Source: an uncultured Bacteroidales bacterium (GTDB lineage: Bacteria > Bacteroidota > Bacteroidia > Bacteroidales > F082). Taken from it: a stretch of DNA of 37,129 nt. The DNA is taken from NCBI GenBank assembly GCA_947166105.1, contig CAMVCZ010000032.1, positions 1 to 37,129 of the forward strand, written 5' to 3'. The notes below the pieces were generated by a model, which worked only from the letters and a program-made list of their open reading frames with translations, searched no databases and was not told the DNA's origin. Each line of letters begins with the position of its first letter. Within the stretch, counting starts at the first letter, position 1. The translations under genes were made by a program, and so were the position numbers. Shown here piece by piece: positions 1-10,392 of the stretch.

Positions 1-2
1 CC

Positions 3-2672
3 ATCATCAAATATTTGGTCGAACTGCTGAGCAGCAAGGCCGAAATCGACGATATTGACCACTTGAGCAACCGTCGTATCCGTACCGTGGGCGAGCAATT
101 GCAAGCCCAATTCGGTGTGGGTTTGGCTCGTATGGCACGCACCATTCGTGAGCGTATGAATGTGCGTGACAATGAGGTGTTTACACCTATCGACTTGATT
201 AATGCCAAGACCCTGTCGTCGGTCATCAATTCGTTCTTTGGAACGAACCAACTGTCGCAGTTCATGGATCAGACCAACCCGCTTTCGGAAATCACGCACA
301 AGCGCCGTATTTCCGCTTTGGGTCCTGGCGGTCTGTCGCGCGACCGTGCCGGTTTCGAGGTACGTGACGTACACTATACGCACTATGGTCGTCTGTGTAC
401 GATTGAAACCCCTGAAGGTCCCAACATCGGCTTGATTTCGTCGCTCTGCGTGTTCGCAAAAATCAACAATTTGGGCTTCATCGAAACGCCTTACCGTGAA
501 GTGGTCAACGGCGTGGTCGACTTCAAGAAGGAGCCAGTGTATCTGACTGCCGAGCTTGAGGAAGACAAAATCATCGCCCAAGCCACCACGCCTGTCGACG
601 ATGAAGGTCACTTCATCGACAAGGATATCAAGGCGCGTTATATCGCTGACTATCCTATCGTTTCGCCTGAAGAAATCAATTTGATGGACGTTGGTCCCAA
701 CCAGATTGCCTCCATCGCCGCATCGTTGATTCCGTTCTTGGAACACGACGACGCCAACCGCGCCCTGATGGGTTCGAACATGATGCGTCAGGCTGTACCT
801 TTGATGAATCCAGAAAGTCCTATCGTGGGCACTGGTATTGAACGCTCTGTTGCCAAGGATTCGCGCGTTCTTATCACTGCCGAAGGCGAGGGCGAGGTCA
901 TTTTCGTTGACTCGAAGAAGATCGTCATCAGATACGACCGCACGGATGAGCAACGCTTGGTCAGTTTCGACGACGATGTGAAGACTTATTATCTCACCAA
1001 ATATGCCCGTACCAACCAAAACACCAGCATCAACATCAAGCCTATTGTCCGTAGAGGCGACCATGTGACTTTCGGCCAGATTCTGACGGAAGGCTATGCC
1101 ACCCAAAACGGCGACCTGGCTCTTGGCCGCAACCTGAAAGTGGCCTTCATGCCGTGGAAGGGCTACAACTATGAGGATGCCATCGTGATTTCGGAGCGTA
1201 TTGTGAAGGAAGACTTGTTCACCTCCATCCACATCGAGGAGTTCACCCTTGAGGTGCGCGACACGAAGCGCGGTTTGGAAGAATTGACCAACGACATCCC
1301 GAATGTGAGCACCGATGCCACCAAGGACTTGGACGAGCACGGTATCATCCGTGTGGGTGCTGAGGTCAAGGAAGGCGACATCCTCGTCGGTAAGATTACG
1401 CCGAAGGGCGAAACCGACCCGACGCCGGAAGAGAAACTGCTTCGCGCCATCTTCGGCGACAAGGCCGGTGACGTGAAGAACGCTTCACTGAAGGCCGGTC
1501 CTTCGATGAAGGGTGTGGTCATTGGCAAACGTTTGTTCTCGCGCCTGCAAAAGGACCGCAAGGCCCGCGCCAAGGACAAGGAAGACATCGCCAAGATTGA
1601 TGCCGCCTGCAACAAGGAATTGGCTGCATTGAAGGATGTGCTTGTTGAAAAACTGATGACTCTGCTGAACGGTCACACGTCGACGGGTGTCCAGAACAAC
1701 TTCAAGGAGATGATTATCCCCAAGAAGGTGAAGTTTACGGCCAAGGCTTTGTATGACATTGATTATCTGACCGTCAACCCCAATAAGTGGACTTCCGACG
1801 AGAAGATCAATAAGATGATTGGAGCCATCATCGACAACTATACAGTGAAGTTTAAGGAGATTGAAGGCCGTTACAACCGCGAGAAGTACGTGGCCAGCGT
1901 GGGCGACGAATTGCCTAACGGCATCGTCCAGATGGCCAAGGTTTATGTCGCCAAAAAGCGCAAGCTGATGATTGGCGACAAGATGGCCGGTCGTCACGGC
2001 AACAAAGGTATCGTTTCGAAGATTGTCCGCGCCGAGGATATGCCTTTCCTCGCCGACGGCACTCCGGTCGACATCGTTTTGAACCCGTTGGGCGTGCCTT
2101 CGCGTATGAACCTCGGTCAGATTTATGAAACCGTGCTCGGTTGGGCCGGTCACGAACTCGGACTGAAGTTTGCCACCCCGATTTTCGATGGTGCCACTTT
2201 GGAGGAAATCAACCAATACATGCGCAAGGCGGGTTTGCCCGACAATGGCCGTATGCAGCTTTACGACGGCGAGACCGGCGAACCTTTCGACCAGCCCGCC
2301 ACCGTGGGTTATATCTACATGCTGAAGTTGCACCACATGGTTGACGACAAGATGCACGCCCGTTCCATTGGACCATACTCGCTGATTACGCAGCAACCTT
2401 TGGGCGGTAAGGCTCAGTTTGGTGGTCAGCGTTTCGGTGAAATGGAAGTCTGGGCATTGGAAGCCTTCGGGGCCAGCAATGTGCTTCAGGAGATTCTGAC
2501 CGTGAAGTCAGACGATGTGAACGGTCGCGCCAAGGCTTACGAGTCCATCGTGAAGGGTGACAACATGCCTGTTCCGGGCATCCCCGAGTCCTTCAATGTG
2601 TTGATCCACGAACTTCGCGGATTGGGCTTGGAAATCACCTTCAAGGACAAAGATGGTAAAGTCTTGAATTGA
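3..2672 (+). CDS. rpoB: RNA polymerase beta subunit, 3' part (5' end outside window)
   Basis: This is the C-terminal two thirds of the beta subunit of DNA-dependent RNA polymerase. The frame is open from base 3, so the gene starts upstream; about 890 residues are present of roughly 1270 usual for Bacteroidetes. The rifampicin-binding cluster lies near 225-320 ([12 protein letters not shown], then [13 protein letters not shown]). It carries the sensitive-type Asp, His and Ser at the positions equivalent to E. coli 516, 526 and 531, so target-site rifampicin resistance is not predicted. Further signatures are [18 protein letters not shown] sequence near 1140, the active-site [10 protein letters not shown] near 1980, and the clamp/switch region around [15 protein letters not shown] near 2355. 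rpoC follows after 32 bases, the standard rpoBC operon order. I see no frameshift. Confidence 0.98.
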   Translation: MIKYLVELLSSKAEIDDIDHLSNRRIRTVGEQLQAQFGVGLARMARTIRERMNVRDNEVFTPIDLINAKTLSSVINSFFGTNQLSQFMDQTNPLSEITHKRRISALGPGGLSRDRAGFEVRDVHYTHYGRLCTIETPEGPNIGLISSLCVFAKINNLGFIETPYREVVNGVVDFKKEPVYLTAELEEDKIIAQATTPVDDEGHFIDKDIKARYIADYPIVSPEEINLMDVGPNQIASIAASLIPFLEHDDANRALMGSNMMRQAVPLMNPESPIVGTGIERSVAKDSRVLITAEGEGEVIFVDSKKIVIRYDRTDEQRLVSFDDDVKTYYLTKYARTNQNTSINIKPIVRRGDHVTFGQILTEGYATQNGDLALGRNLKVAFMPWKGYNYEDAIVISERIVKEDLFTSIHIEEFTLEVRDTKRGLEELTNDIPNVSTDATKDLDEHGIIRVGAEVKEGDILVGKITPKGETDPTPEEKLLRAIFGDKAGDVKNASLKAGPSMKGVVIGKRLFSRLQKDRKARAKDKEDIAKIDAACNKELAALKDVLVEKLMTLLNGHTSTGVQNNFKEMIIPKKVKFTAKALYDIDYLTVNPNKWTSDEKINKMIGAIIDNYTVKFKEIEGRYNREKYVASVGDELPNGIVQMAKVYVAKKRKLMIGDKMAGRHGNKGIVSKIVRAEDMPFLADGTPVDIVLNPLGVPSRMNLGQIYETVLGWAGHELGLKFATPIFDGATLEEINQYMRKAGLPDNGRMQLYDGETGEPFDQPATVGYIYMLKLHHMVDDKMHARSIGPYSLITQQPLGGKAQFGGQRFGEMEVWALEAFGASNVLQEILTVKSDDVNGRAKAYESIVKGDNMPVPGIPESFNVLIHELRGLGLEITFKDKDGKVLN

Positions 2673-2704
2673 GTTTAATAATGCTAGGATAAAAATAAAG
2701 AAAT

Positions 2705-5700
2705 ATGGCAACTAACAATATAGTAAATAGCAACTTCGCTAGCATAACGGTGAGTTTGGCTTCGCCGGAATCGATTCTTGCCCGTTCACACGGAGAGGTG
2801 TTGAAACCTGAGACCATCAACTACCGTACTTATAAACCCGAGCGCGACGGCTTGTTCTGCGAGCGCATTTTCGGTCCTGTGAAAGACTGGGAATGTCACT
2901 GCGGAAAATACAAGCGCATCCGTTACAAGAACATCATCTGCGACCATTGCGGCGTGGAGGTGACCGAGAAGAAAGTCAGGCGCGAGCGTATGGGCCACAT
3001 CAATTTGGTGGTGCCTGTCGCCCATATCTGGTATTTCCGCTCCTTGCCCAACAAGATTGGCGCTTTGCTCGGTATTCCCACAAAGAAGCTCGATGCCATC
3101 ATTTATTACGAGCGTTATATCATCATCCAAGGCGGCGTGTTGGAAGGCCAAACCATCCCGAACGACAACGATGGCCGCAAGGTGACGAAATACGAGTTCC
3201 TGACCGAGGAAGAATACCTCGACCTGATGGAGATGGTGCCGATTGAGAATCAGTATCTTCCTGAAGACGACCCGAACAAGTTCATCGCCAAGATGGGTGC
3301 CGAGGCTATTTATGACCTGCTGTCGAAACTGAATATCGATGAGGAAGCCAACCGCTTGCGTGCCGAAGCCAACGAAGTGAAGGCACAGCAGCGCAAGCAA
3401 GACCTGCTGAAACGTTTGCAGGTGTTTGAGGCTTTCCGTGAGGCCAATAACCATATCGAAAATCGTCCTGAATGGATGATTGTGAAGGTGGTGCCGGTGA
3501 TTCCGCCGGAGTTGCGCCCGCTCGTCCCGTTGGATGGCGGTCGTTTTGCCACTTCCGACTTGAACGACCTTTATCGTCGCGTCATCATCCGCAACAATCG
3601 TCTGAAGCGTTTGATGGAAATCAATGCTCCTGACGTGATTATGCGTAACGAAAAGCGCATGTTGCAGGAGGCCGTCGACTCGTTGTTCGACAACTCCCGC
3701 AAGTCGAGCGCGGTGAAGACTGACTCGAACCGCCCGCTGAAGTCGTTGAGCGACAGCCTGAAAGGTAAGCAAGGCCGTTTTCGTCAGAACTTGCTCGGTA
3801 AACGTGTCGACTACTCAGGTCGTTCCGTTATCGTGGTCGGTCCTGACTTGAACATGAACGAATGTGGTCTGCCCAAGGACATGGCCGCCGAGTTGTTCAA
3901 GCCGTTTGTGATTCGCAAACTCATCGAGCGCGGCATCGTCAAGACCGTGAAATCGGCCAAGAAGATTGTCGACCGCAAGGATCCCGTCGTTTGGGACATC
4001 CTCGAAAACATTTTGAAAGGTCACCCGATTCTGCTGAACCGTGCTCCTACGCTGCACCGTTTGGGTATTCAGGCCTTCCAGCCGAAACTCATTGAAGGTA
4101 AGGCAATTCGTTTGCACCCGTTGGTGTGTACGGCTTTCAACGCCGACTTCGACGGTGACCAGATGGCTGTCCACGTACCGTTGGGCAATGCCGCCGTGCT
4201 TGAGGCCCAAATTCTCATGCTGGCTTCGCACAACATCCTGAACCCCTCGAATGGTGCGCCTATCACGCTGCCTTCGCAGGACATGGTTTTGGGTCTGTAC
4301 TATATCACCAAGCCGCGCAAGAGCACGCCCGAACACCCCGTGAAGGGCGAGGGCATGTCGTTCTATTCGCCAGAGGAAGTCATCATCGCCCACAATGAGG
4401 GTCGCGCCGATATGCACGCCATCATCAAGGTGAGGGTGAATGTCCGCGAAGAGGACAAGTTGGTCAAGAAGTTGGTGGAAACCACCGTGGGCCGCGTCCT
4501 CTTCAACCAAGTTGTGCCTGACGATTTCGGCTTCATCAATGAACTGTTGACGAAGAAGTCGTTGCGTAGCATCGTAGGCGACATGGTGCGTAGGGAAGGT
4601 ACTGCCGTCACGACCAAGTTCCTTGACGACATCAAGAACATGGGTTACTATCAGGCCTACAAGGGCGGTTTGTCGTTCAACCTCGGCAACGTGCTTGTGC
4701 CTCAAATGAAGGGTAACCTTATCAGCGATGCCAATGCCCAAGCCTCTCAGATTCGTGAATATGAGAAGATGGGCTTCATGGGTCCTAACGAAAGATACAA
4801 CCAAATCGTTGACCTTTGGACCGATGTCAATGCCAAACTCACCCAAGAGGTGATGAAGGTGTTGTCGAGCGACGACCAAGGCTTCAACCCTGTGTATATG
4901 ATGCTTCACTCTGGTGCTCGTGGTTCGGAGGCTCAGGTGTCGCAGTTGTGCGGCATGAGAGGCTTGATGGCCAAGCCTATGAAGGCTGGTTCGGGCGGCT
5001 CCGAAATCATTGAAAACCCGATTCTTTCCAACTTCCAGGAAGGTCTGTCCGTGTTGGAATACTTCATCTCCACGCACGGTGCCCGTAAGGGTTTGGCCGA
5101 TACCGCTCTGAAGACCGCCGACGCTGGTTATTTGACCCGTCGTTTGGTCGACGTGGCGCACGATGTCATCATCACCGAGAAGGACTGCGGCACATTGCGC
5201 GGCATGACCATCTCGCGTGGTGAGGAAATCAAGGAACCTGGAAAGCACTCCTTGTTATATGACCGCATCCTCGGTCGTGTGGCCTTGCACGATGTGTTCC
5301 ATCCGCAGACGGGTGAACTCATTGCTGCCAGTGGTCAGGAACTCAATGAGACCCTTGCCGAGGCCATCGATGAATCACCGTTGGAGAGCGTCGAAATCCG
5401 TTCCGTGCTGACTTGCGAGTCGAAGCGTGGCGTGTGCGCCAATTGCTATGGCCGCAACCTGTCGTCGGCTAAACTTGTCCAAAAGGGTGAGGCTGTGGGC
5501 GTTATCGCTGCCCAGTCCATCGGTGAGCCTGGCACCCAGTTGACCCTGCGTACCTTCCACCAAGGTGGTAAGGCCTCGAAGGGTTTGGTGGCCAACAGCA
5601 CCGAAGCCAAATATGACGGTTACCTCGAAATCGACGAACTTCGTTCTGTTGAGGTCAATAAGGACAACGACAGTTACCAGATTGTCATTGGCCGTTCCGC

Positions 5701-7009
5701 CGAATTGAAGTTGCACGACAACCACACCGATGTCGTTCTAATGACGACCAACATCCCTTACGGTGCCAAGTTGTTCTTCAAGGCTGGCGATCAGGTGAAG
5801 AAGGGCGACAAGATTTGCGAATGGGATCCCTACAACGCTACCATCATCTCTGAGCATAGTGGTAAGGTGCGCTTCCAGAACGTCATCGAAGGCATCACCT
5901 ATCGTAACGAAACCATCGCGGAGACGGGCTTCAACGAGCGCGTCATTATCGAAGGTCGTCGTGGTGCCAAGAACCCGCTCATCGAGATTGTCGATGAAAA
6001 CGGCGAAGTTTTGGTGTCTTACGACTTGCCCGTGGATGCTCACGTTGTCGTTGAAGAAGGCGACGAGATTGCCGCTGGCGACCAATTGGTTCGTATCCCG
6101 CGTAACGTTTCGGGCGGTGGCGATATCACCGGCGGTCTGCCGCGTGTGCAAGAGTTGTTCGAGGCCCGTAACTCCATCGACCCGGCCATCGTTTCCGAAA
6201 TCGACGGTATCGTCCACCTTGAGAAGAAGCTCAAGCGTGGCAACCGTGAGGTTGTGGTTACGGCCAGAACCGGTGAGGAGAAACGTTACCTCATTCCTAC
6301 CTCGAAGCAGATTTTGGCTCAGGAGAACGACTTTGTGAAGGCGGGTCAGCCGCTTTCGGAAGGTGTCATCACGCCAGCCAGCATCTTGGCCATCATGGGC
6401 CCGATGAAGGTGCAGGAATACATCGTCAACGAGGCGCAAAGCGTTTATCGTCAGCAAGGTGTGGTCATCAACGACAAACACTTTGAGGTCATCGTGCGTC
6501 AGATGATGCGTAAGGTCGAAATCATCGACCCGGGCGACACCCGCTTCCTGCAAGGCGAGTTGGTGAACAAACTGACCTTCCAAGAGGAGAACGACGACAT
6601 TTACGGCAAGTTCTTTGTCGAGGACAAGGGTGCTTCCGACAAGCTGCAGGCGGGCGAAATCGTTTCGGCGATGAAGCTCCGCGAAGAAGAGTCCGCCCTG
6701 AAGCGTAAGGACTTGGCCCTGCCGACGGTGCGTCCGGCTCGTCCTGCCACGGCCACGCAGGTGCTGCAAGGTATCACCCGCGCTGCCTTGGCCACAGACA
6801 GCTTCATCTCGGCTGCCTCCTTCCAGGAAACGACCAAGGTGTTGACCAATGCCGCCATTGCCGCCAAGAGCGACTTCCTGCTCGGCATGAAGGAAAATGT
6901 GATTGTTGGTCACAAGATTCCTGCCGGAACGGGCTTGCGCGAATACGAAGACCTGATTGTGGGCTCTCGTGATGAATACGAGGAACTACAAGCCAAGGCC
7001 GCTAACTAA
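2705..7009 (+). CDS. rpoC: RNA polymerase beta' subunit
   Basis: Full-length beta' subunit, 1434 residues, within the usual Bacteroidetes range. The N-terminal zinc finger has Cys64, Cys66, Cys79 and Cys82. The catalytic magnesium loop NADFDGD is at about residues 479-485. The second zinc site is formed by the Cys of DCGTLRG (about 829) and the [11 protein letters not shown] cluster (about 903-913). The trigger-loop region includes [10 protein letters not shown]. The start ATG at 2705 is the first in frame after the rpoB stop and is preceded only by an A-rich stretch (aaataaagaaat), as is normal in a phylum that rarely uses Shine-Dalgarno sites. Transcription is expected from upstream of rpoB, ending at the hairpin just after the stop codon. 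Confidence 0.98.
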   Translation: MATNNIVNSNFASITVSLASPESILARSHGEVLKPETINYRTYKPERDGLFCERIFGPVKDWECHCGKYKRIRYKNIICDHCGVEVTEKKVRRERMGHINLVVPVAHIWYFRSLPNKIGALLGIPTKKLDAIIYYERYIIIQGGVLEGQTIPNDNDGRKVTKYEFLTEEEYLDLMEMVPIENQYLPEDDPNKFIAKMGAEAIYDLLSKLNIDEEANRLRAEANEVKAQQRKQDLLKRLQVFEAFREANNHIENRPEWMIVKVVPVIPPELRPLVPLDGGRFATSDLNDLYRRVIIRNNRLKRLMEINAPDVIMRNEKRMLQEAVDSLFDNSRKSSAVKTDSNRPLKSLSDSLKGKQGRFRQNLLGKRVDYSGRSVIVVGPDLNMNECGLPKDMAAELFKPFVIRKLIERGIVKTVKSAKKIVDRKDPVVWDILENILKGHPILLNRAPTLHRLGIQAFQPKLIEGKAIRLHPLVCTAFNADFDGDQMAVHVPLGNAAVLEAQILMLASHNILNPSNGAPITLPSQDMVLGLYYITKPRKSTPEHPVKGEGMSFYSPEEVIIAHNEGRADMHAIIKVRVNVREEDKLVKKLVETTVGRVLFNQVVPDDFGFINELLTKKSLRSIVGDMVRREGTAVTTKFLDDIKNMGYYQAYKGGLSFNLGNVLVPQMKGNLISDANAQASQIREYEKMGFMGPNERYNQIVDLWTDVNAKLTQEVMKVLSSDDQGFNPVYMMLHSGARGSEAQVSQLCGMRGLMAKPMKAGSGGSEIIENPILSNFQEGLSVLEYFISTHGARKGLADTALKTADAGYLTRRLVDVAHDVIITEKDCGTLRGMTISRGEEIKEPGKHSLLYDRILGRVALHDVFHPQTGELIAASGQELNETLAEAIDESPLESVEIRSVLTCESKRGVCANCYGRNLSSAKLVQKGEAVGVIAAQSIGEPGTQLTLRTFHQGGKASKGLVANSTEAKYDGYLEIDELRSVEVNKDNDSYQIVIGRSAELKLHDNHTDVVLMTTNIPYGAKLFFKAGDQVKKGDKICEWDPYNATIISEHSGKVRFQNVIEGITYRNETIAETGFNERVIIEGRRGAKNPLIEIVDENGEVLVSYDLPVDAHVVVEEGDEIAAGDQLVRIPRNVSGGGDITGGLPRVQELFEARNSIDPAIVSEIDGIVHLEKKLKRGNREVVVTARTGEEKRYLIPTSKQILAQENDFVKAGQPLSEGVITPASILAIMGPMKVQEYIVNEAQSVYRQQGVVINDKHFEVIVRQMMRKVEIIDPGDTRFLQGELVNKLTFQEENDDIYGKFFVEDKGASDKLQAGEIVSAMKLREEESALKRKDLALPTVRPARPATATQVLQGITRAALATDSFISAASFQETTKVLTNAAIAAKSDFLLGMKENVIVGHKIPAGTGLREYEDLIVGSRDEYEELQAKAAN

Positions 7010-7023
7010 TTGTTAATCAATCT

Positions 7024-7056
7024 GCGGGGACGGCCAAAAGGTTGTCCCCGCTTTTT
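7024..7056 (+). terminator. intrinsic terminator after rpoC, directly before the DUF3467 gene
   Basis: A perfect 8-bp stem GCGGGGAC (7024-7031) / GTCCCCGC (7044-7051) with a 12-base loop is followed by five T. It ends only 8 bases before the next ATG, so it either ends the rpoBC transcript completely or acts as an attenuator through which some transcripts continue into the small downstream gene. Confidence 0.88.
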
Positions 7057-7064
7057 AAATAAGA

Positions 7065-7379
7065 ATGAAAATGGAAAACAATCAAAAGAATCAATTGAAT
7101 ATCGAAATCAGTGACGAGGTTGCCGAGGGCAAATATTCCAATTTGGCCATCATCACCCACTCGCCGAATGAGTTCATCGTCGATTTTGCACAGATGATGC
7201 CGGGCACTCCCAAGGCGAAAGTCCGTTCAAGGGTGATTATGAACCCATTGAACGCCAAGCGTTTGTACAAGGCCTTGGCCGACAACATCGCCAAATACGA
7301 GCAGCAGTTTGGCACCATCCAGGACTTGGGCAGCAACGTGGCCCAATTCCCGATAGGAACGCCCACTGCACAGGCTTGA
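7065..7379 (+). CDS. DUF3467 family small protein
   Basis: A 104-residue cytoplasmic protein of the DUF3467 family, commonly encoded next to rpoC in Bacteroidetes. The recognisable core runs from NLAIITHSPNEFIVDFAQMMPG (about 26-47) through VKSRVIMNPLNAKRL-like sequence (about 52-67) to KYEQQFG (about 77-83). There is no signal peptide or membrane segment. Function is unknown to me; the position suggests a link with transcription but this is inference. Two starts are possible, ATG 7065 and ATG 7071; the second (MENNQ) fits family members better. The gene sits immediately behind the rpoC terminator and has its own terminator at 7444-7469. Confidence 0.85.
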   Translation: MKMENNQKNQLNIEISDEVAEGKYSNLAIITHSPNEFIVDFAQMMPGTPKAKVRSRVIMNPLNAKRLYKALADNIAKYEQQFGTIQDLGSNVAQFPIGTPTAQA

Positions 7380-7410
7380 TTTTTAAGTCTATACTCGATT
7401 AAAACGGAAA

Positions 7411-7469
7411 ATGCACCAAAATAGGTGCAAAATTTGAACAAAAATGCACCAAATTTGGTGCATTTTTTT
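7411..7469 (+). terminator. tandem TGCACC/GGTGCA palindromes; the second is an intrinsic terminator
   Basis: Two hairpins with the same arms follow the DUF3467 gene. The first is TGCACC-aaaata-GGTGCA (7412-7429). The second is a perfect 20-base palindrome, ATGCACCAAATTTGGTGCAT (7444-7463), followed by a T run to 7469. The second is a good rho-independent terminator; the first looks like a duplicated or alternative copy without its own T run. Confidence 0.8.
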
Positions 7470-7484
7470 GTTCCAAAAGTGGAT

Positions 7485-7533
7485 TTTATAGGAAAAGTGT
7501 GTTTTTATAGGCAATAATTTATAGGAAAAGTGT
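7485..7533 (+). repeat. short direct repeats TTTATAGGAAAAGTGT
   Basis: The 16-mer TTTATAGGAAAAGTGT occurs at 7485-7500 and 7518-7533. A partial third copy, TTTATAGG, is at 7504-7511. The starts are 19 and 14 bases apart. They lie about 170 bases upstream of the AAA-ATPase-like gene and could be binding sites of a regulator or traces of a mobile event. Nothing else gene-like is visible in 7380-7699. Confidence 0.7.
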
Positions 7534-7562
7534 AATTGTCATGCGGTGAAAAATTCTCATTT

Positions 7563-7582
7563 TCGCCGCAAATTTGCGGCGA
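7563..7582. repeat. perfect 20-base palindrome between repeats and promoter
   Basis: TCGCCGCAAATTTGCGGCGA is a perfect palindrome sharing the AAATTT centre with the terminator palindrome at 7444-7463. It is not followed by a T run on either strand, so it is more likely an operator or repeat element than a terminator. Confidence 0.6.
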
Positions 7583-7672
7583 TTTGCCAGAATGTTGCTC
7601 AAATTCAGGCTGGTGAGTGGGTTGAAGCCCCGTAATTTCATCTTTGTCATGGAATGTTCGTATAATTATTCC

Positions 7673-7680
7673 TATCTTTG
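7673..7680 (+). promoter_or_regulatory. TAnnTTTG (-7) promoter box for the AAA-ATPase-like gene
   Basis: TATCTTTG matches the Bacteroidetes -7 element and is followed 19 bases later by ATG 7700. The 18-base context ATTCCTATCTTTGCGCCA recurs exactly at the serine recombinase promoter (34369-34386). A clear TTTG -33 box at the usual distance is not visible. Confidence 0.6.
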
Positions 7681-7699
7681 CGCCAAAATCAAGAATGTT

Positions 7700-9271
7700 A
7701 TGGGCGCATATATCAATTTGGGAAATTTCGGATTCCAGAGTGTAAGAAACGGTGAGTATGTTGACAAGTCTGGCCTTATTGCCATTGTCAACAATTCGCT
7801 TTACACAGAGCGACGCTTTAGTTGCGTTTCGCGTAGTCGTCGCTTCGGCAAGTCGGTGGCTGCCAAGATGTTATGTGCATATTACGACCAATCGTGCGAC
7901 TCGCGCCACCTTTTCACTGACCTTGAAATTGCCTCGGATCCTTCGTTTGAGAAACACTTGAACAAGTACCCCGTCATTTTCCTCGACATGACCAATTTCA
8001 CCACACGTTTCAAGGACGACAGCATTATGGAACATGTGCAAAAGGAATTGAAGGAGGACATACACGAGGCCTATCCTGATATTCCTGTCAAGGATGACGA
8101 TGACTTGATGGCCTACCTTATTCGCATCACGGATTCCACCCATCAACCGTTCATCTTCATCATCGATGAATGGGATGCCATCTGCCGCGAGTTCAAGACG
8201 GGTACGCACGCCATGGATGAATATGTCAGTTGGCTGCGCCGTATGTTCAAGGGAAGCAATTCCCCACAGGTGTTCGCAGGCGTTTATATGACGGGTATTT
8301 TGCCCATCAAGAAGTACAAGACCGAATCCGCGCTCAACAATTTCATTGAGTATTCGATGGTGGAGCCTGTTGATATGGCTCCTTACTTCGGATTTACGAA
8401 AGATGAGGTAAAAATCCTTGCAGAAAACCATAAAATGGACTTCGATGAATTAGAGAAGTGGTACGATGGCTATCAGATTGGGGATGAGCAGTCCATCTTC
8501 AACCCTAACTCGGTGATGCAGGCGCTTCGGAGCCGTCGTTGTCGCAGTTTTTGGGCCACAACGGGTTCATACGATGCTGTGGCGCATTACATTCAGATGA
8601 ATTACGAGGGACTGAAGGACGATGTGGTGCAGATGTTGGCTGGAGAACGTTGTAAAGTAAACCCTACCAAGTTCCAGAATGACATGTCCATCATCGGGGG
8701 TAAAGATGATGTGCTCACGGTACTCATCCATTTGGGCTACCTCAGTTACGACTGGCGTAAGGATGAGTGTTACATCCCGAATAAGGAAGTGGCCGGCGAG
8801 ATTGTCAACGCAGTGCAGTCCAACAACTGGACTCATGTGGTGAAGGCTGTGGAAGCCTCGGAGCAACTTCTTCGCGCCACCCTCCGTGGGGATGAAGTGG
8901 CTGTGGCGCGTGGTGTGGATGCTGCCCATGACGAGAACACCAGCATATTGAGCTACAACGACGAGAACTCGTTGGCCTGTGTGCTCAGCATTGCCTATTA
9001 TTACGCTTCCAACGACTACATCATTCACCGTGAGTTGGCCACGGGCAAGGGCTTTGCCGATTTGGTGCTCATCCCTCGGAAAAATGTCGATTCGCCCGCC
9101 ATCGTCATCGAACTGAAATACGACAAGGCCGTTGATACCGCGATCGAGCAAATCAAGCGCAGGCAGTATCCCGATAAGGTTGCGCAGTATGCCGACCGTT
9201 TGCTGCTTGTGGGCATCACCTACGACCGCGAAAGCAAGCAGCATCATTGCCGCATCGAAAGGCTTGCGTGA
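7700..9271 (+). CDS. AAA-ATPase-like / PD-(D/E)XK nuclease-family protein
   Basis: A 523-residue protein of the family combining an N-terminal AAA-ATPase-like domain (PF09820 type) with a C-terminal PD-(D/E)XK nuclease-superfamily domain (DUF1703, PF08011 type). The N-terminus NLGNFGFQSVRNGEYVDKSGLI is typical. A P-loop-like SRSRRFGKS is at about 44-52 and a Walker B-like FIFIIDEWDA near 151. The nuclease core is GFADLVL followed by VIELKYDK near the C-terminus. I chose ATG 7700 because the TATCTTTG promoter box lies just upstream; the open frame extends further 5' but would start before that promoter. Members occur in many copies in gut Bacteroidales; their role is unsettled. The gene stands alone, ending at a bidirectional terminator. 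Confidence 0.88.
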   Translation: MGAYINLGNFGFQSVRNGEYVDKSGLIAIVNNSLYTERRFSCVSRSRRFGKSVAAKMLCAYYDQSCDSRHLFTDLEIASDPSFEKHLNKYPVIFLDMTNFTTRFKDDSIMEHVQKELKEDIHEAYPDIPVKDDDDLMAYLIRITDSTHQPFIFIIDEWDAICREFKTGTHAMDEYVSWLRRMFKGSNSPQVFAGVYMTGILPIKKYKTESALNNFIEYSMVEPVDMAPYFGFTKDEVKILAENHKMDFDELEKWYDGYQIGDEQSIFNPNSVMQALRSRRCRSFWATTGSYDAVAHYIQMNYEGLKDDVVQMLAGERCKVNPTKFQNDMSIIGGKDDVLTVLIHLGYLSYDWRKDECYIPNKEVAGEIVNAVQSNNWTHVVKAVEASEQLLRATLRGDEVAVARGVDAAHDENTSILSYNDENSLACVLSIAYYYASNDYIIHRELATGKGFADLVLIPRKNVDSPAIVIELKYDKAVDTAIEQIKRRQYPDKVAQYADRLLLVGITYDRESKQHHCRIERLA

Positions 9272-9283
9272 TATTGGGCATTT

Positions 9284-9325
9284 GAAAAAAATCGGGCAGA
9301 AACATCAAGTTCTCTGCCCGATTTT
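9284..9325. terminator. bidirectional terminator between converging genes
   Basis: A perfect 10-bp stem ATCGGGCAGA (9291-9300) / TCTGCCCGAT (9313-9322) is flanked by an A run at 9285-9290 and a short T run on the right. It can therefore terminate both the rightward ATPase-like gene and the leftward lemA transcript. Confidence 0.85.
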
Positions 9326-9343
9326 CATTATGTCCAAGGCCAA

Positions 9344-9922
9344 TCAAAATGTTTCAGGAACTTTGTCAGCTCCTTCGTCAGCCTCGAAATAAGGCCGTCT
9401 TTCAAAACCGAACATCTTGGCAATTAAGCTACTCGGGAACTTTCGGACACTTTGATTGTAAACCTTGGCGGTTTCGTTGAAACGGTTGCGCTCGGTGAGG
9501 ATGCGGTTTTCGCAGCCCGCCAACTGCGCTTGCAAGGTGAGATACTCCTCGTTGGCTTTCAGGTCGGGGTAGTTCTCGACCGAAACGATGAGGCGGTTCA
9601 AGGAGTTGCCCAACTCGTGTTGTGCGGTTTCAAAATTGGCAAACTCGTTCTCATCGAAGTTTTCCGTGTTGACGGTGGCAGTGGCGGCCTTGGCGCGGGC
9701 TTCGGTCACGGCAAGGATGGTGCCTTGTTCGTATTCGGCATAGTCCTTCACGAGGGCGACAATGTTAGGGACCAAGTCGGCACGGCGTTGGTAGACGTTC
9801 TCCACTTGGCTCCAAGCTGTGGTCATGGTCTCTTGCTTCTTCACGAAACCATTGTAGGTGCCGATGCCCCAAATGAGGATGACACCCACAATGATGGCGA
9901 TAATAATGCCTGTTTTTTTCAT
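9344..9922 (-). CDS. lemA: LemA family membrane-anchored protein
   Basis: A 192-residue LemA-family protein. A single N-terminal transmembrane segment (about residues 5-21) is followed by the conserved YNGFVKKQETMTTAWSQVENVYQRRADLVPN region (about 23-54, split here only by normal variation) and a helical C-terminal domain ending near RPYFEAD. LemA proteins are helical cell-envelope proteins of poorly defined function. I start it at ATG 9922 (MKKTG) rather than at the longer upstream extension, which would overlap pyrI. The start lies 2 bases after the pyrI stop, so it is probably co-transcribed with pyrBI; a metabolic link is not implied. Confidence 0.9.
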   Translation of the reverse strand: MKKTGIIIAIIVGVILIWGIGTYNGFVKKQETMTTAWSQVENVYQRRADLVPNIVALVKDYAEYEQGTILAVTEARAKAATATVNTENFDENEFANFETAQHELGNSLNRLIVSVENYPDLKANEEYLTLQAQLAGCENRILTERNRFNETAKVYNQSVRKFPSSLIAKMFGFERRPYFEADEGADKVPETF

Positions 9923-9924
9923 AA

Positions 9925-10392
9925 TCAAATGAATTCCAGCTTGTCTTGCGTGGTGTTCTTTTCGCAATAGTGGCAGTGCAGTTTGATGTTGCCCTCAGCG
10001 TCCTTAATCACGGTGAACTTGGTCGGCACGTCGTGTTCCTTGTTGGTGACACAATTCGGGTTGAAGCACTTCACGATGTTCTCGATGCGCTCCGGGATGG
10101 TCACGGTCTGCTTCCTGATGACCTCGAAGTCCTTGATTTCGATGATGGAAGCGGTGGGGGCGACCAAGGCAATCTTGTTCACGTCTTCGGGCGCGAAGTA
10201 TTTGTCGGAGGCTTTGACGAAGCCTTTTGTACCGTATTTCTTGCTCTCCACGTTGGTGCCGAAATACACGGGCGTGCTGACTTTCTCCAAGCCCAGAATC
10301 TTGACGACTTGGAACACCTTGTCGGCGGGGATATGGTCGATGACGGTGCCATTCTCAATGGCGCTAACGGTCAGTTCTTTCTTTTTTTCCAT
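9925..10392 (-). CDS. pyrI: aspartate carbamoyltransferase regulatory chain
   Basis: A 155-residue regulatory chain of aspartate transcarbamoylase. It binds nucleotide effectors and joins catalytic trimers into the allosteric holoenzyme. The N-terminal allosteric domain (about 1-100) has the IENGTVIDHI signature. The C-terminal zinc domain carries Cys109, Cys114, Cys140 and Cys143 (CFNPNC and CHYC), the ligands that mediate contact with PyrB. It is encoded downstream of pyrB, as in E. coli, but separated by 184 bases containing two strong hairpins. lemA follows after 2 bases. Confidence 0.95.
   Translation of the reverse strand: MEKKKELTVSAIENGTVIDHIPADKVFQVVKILGLEKVSTPVYFGTNVESKKYGTKGFVKASDKYFAPEDVNKIALVAPTASIIEIKDFEVIRKQTVTIPERIENIVKCFNPNCVTNKEHDVPTKFTVIKDAEGNIKLHCHYCEKNTTQDKLEFI

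Noticed and set aside
3815..5248. Long open frame antisense to rpoC (over 470 codons); similar long frames antisense to rpoB and argS.
   Set aside because: They lie opposite strongly conserved genes, encode Leu/His/Val-rich sequence with no recognisable domain, and arise from codon bias of the sense gene.
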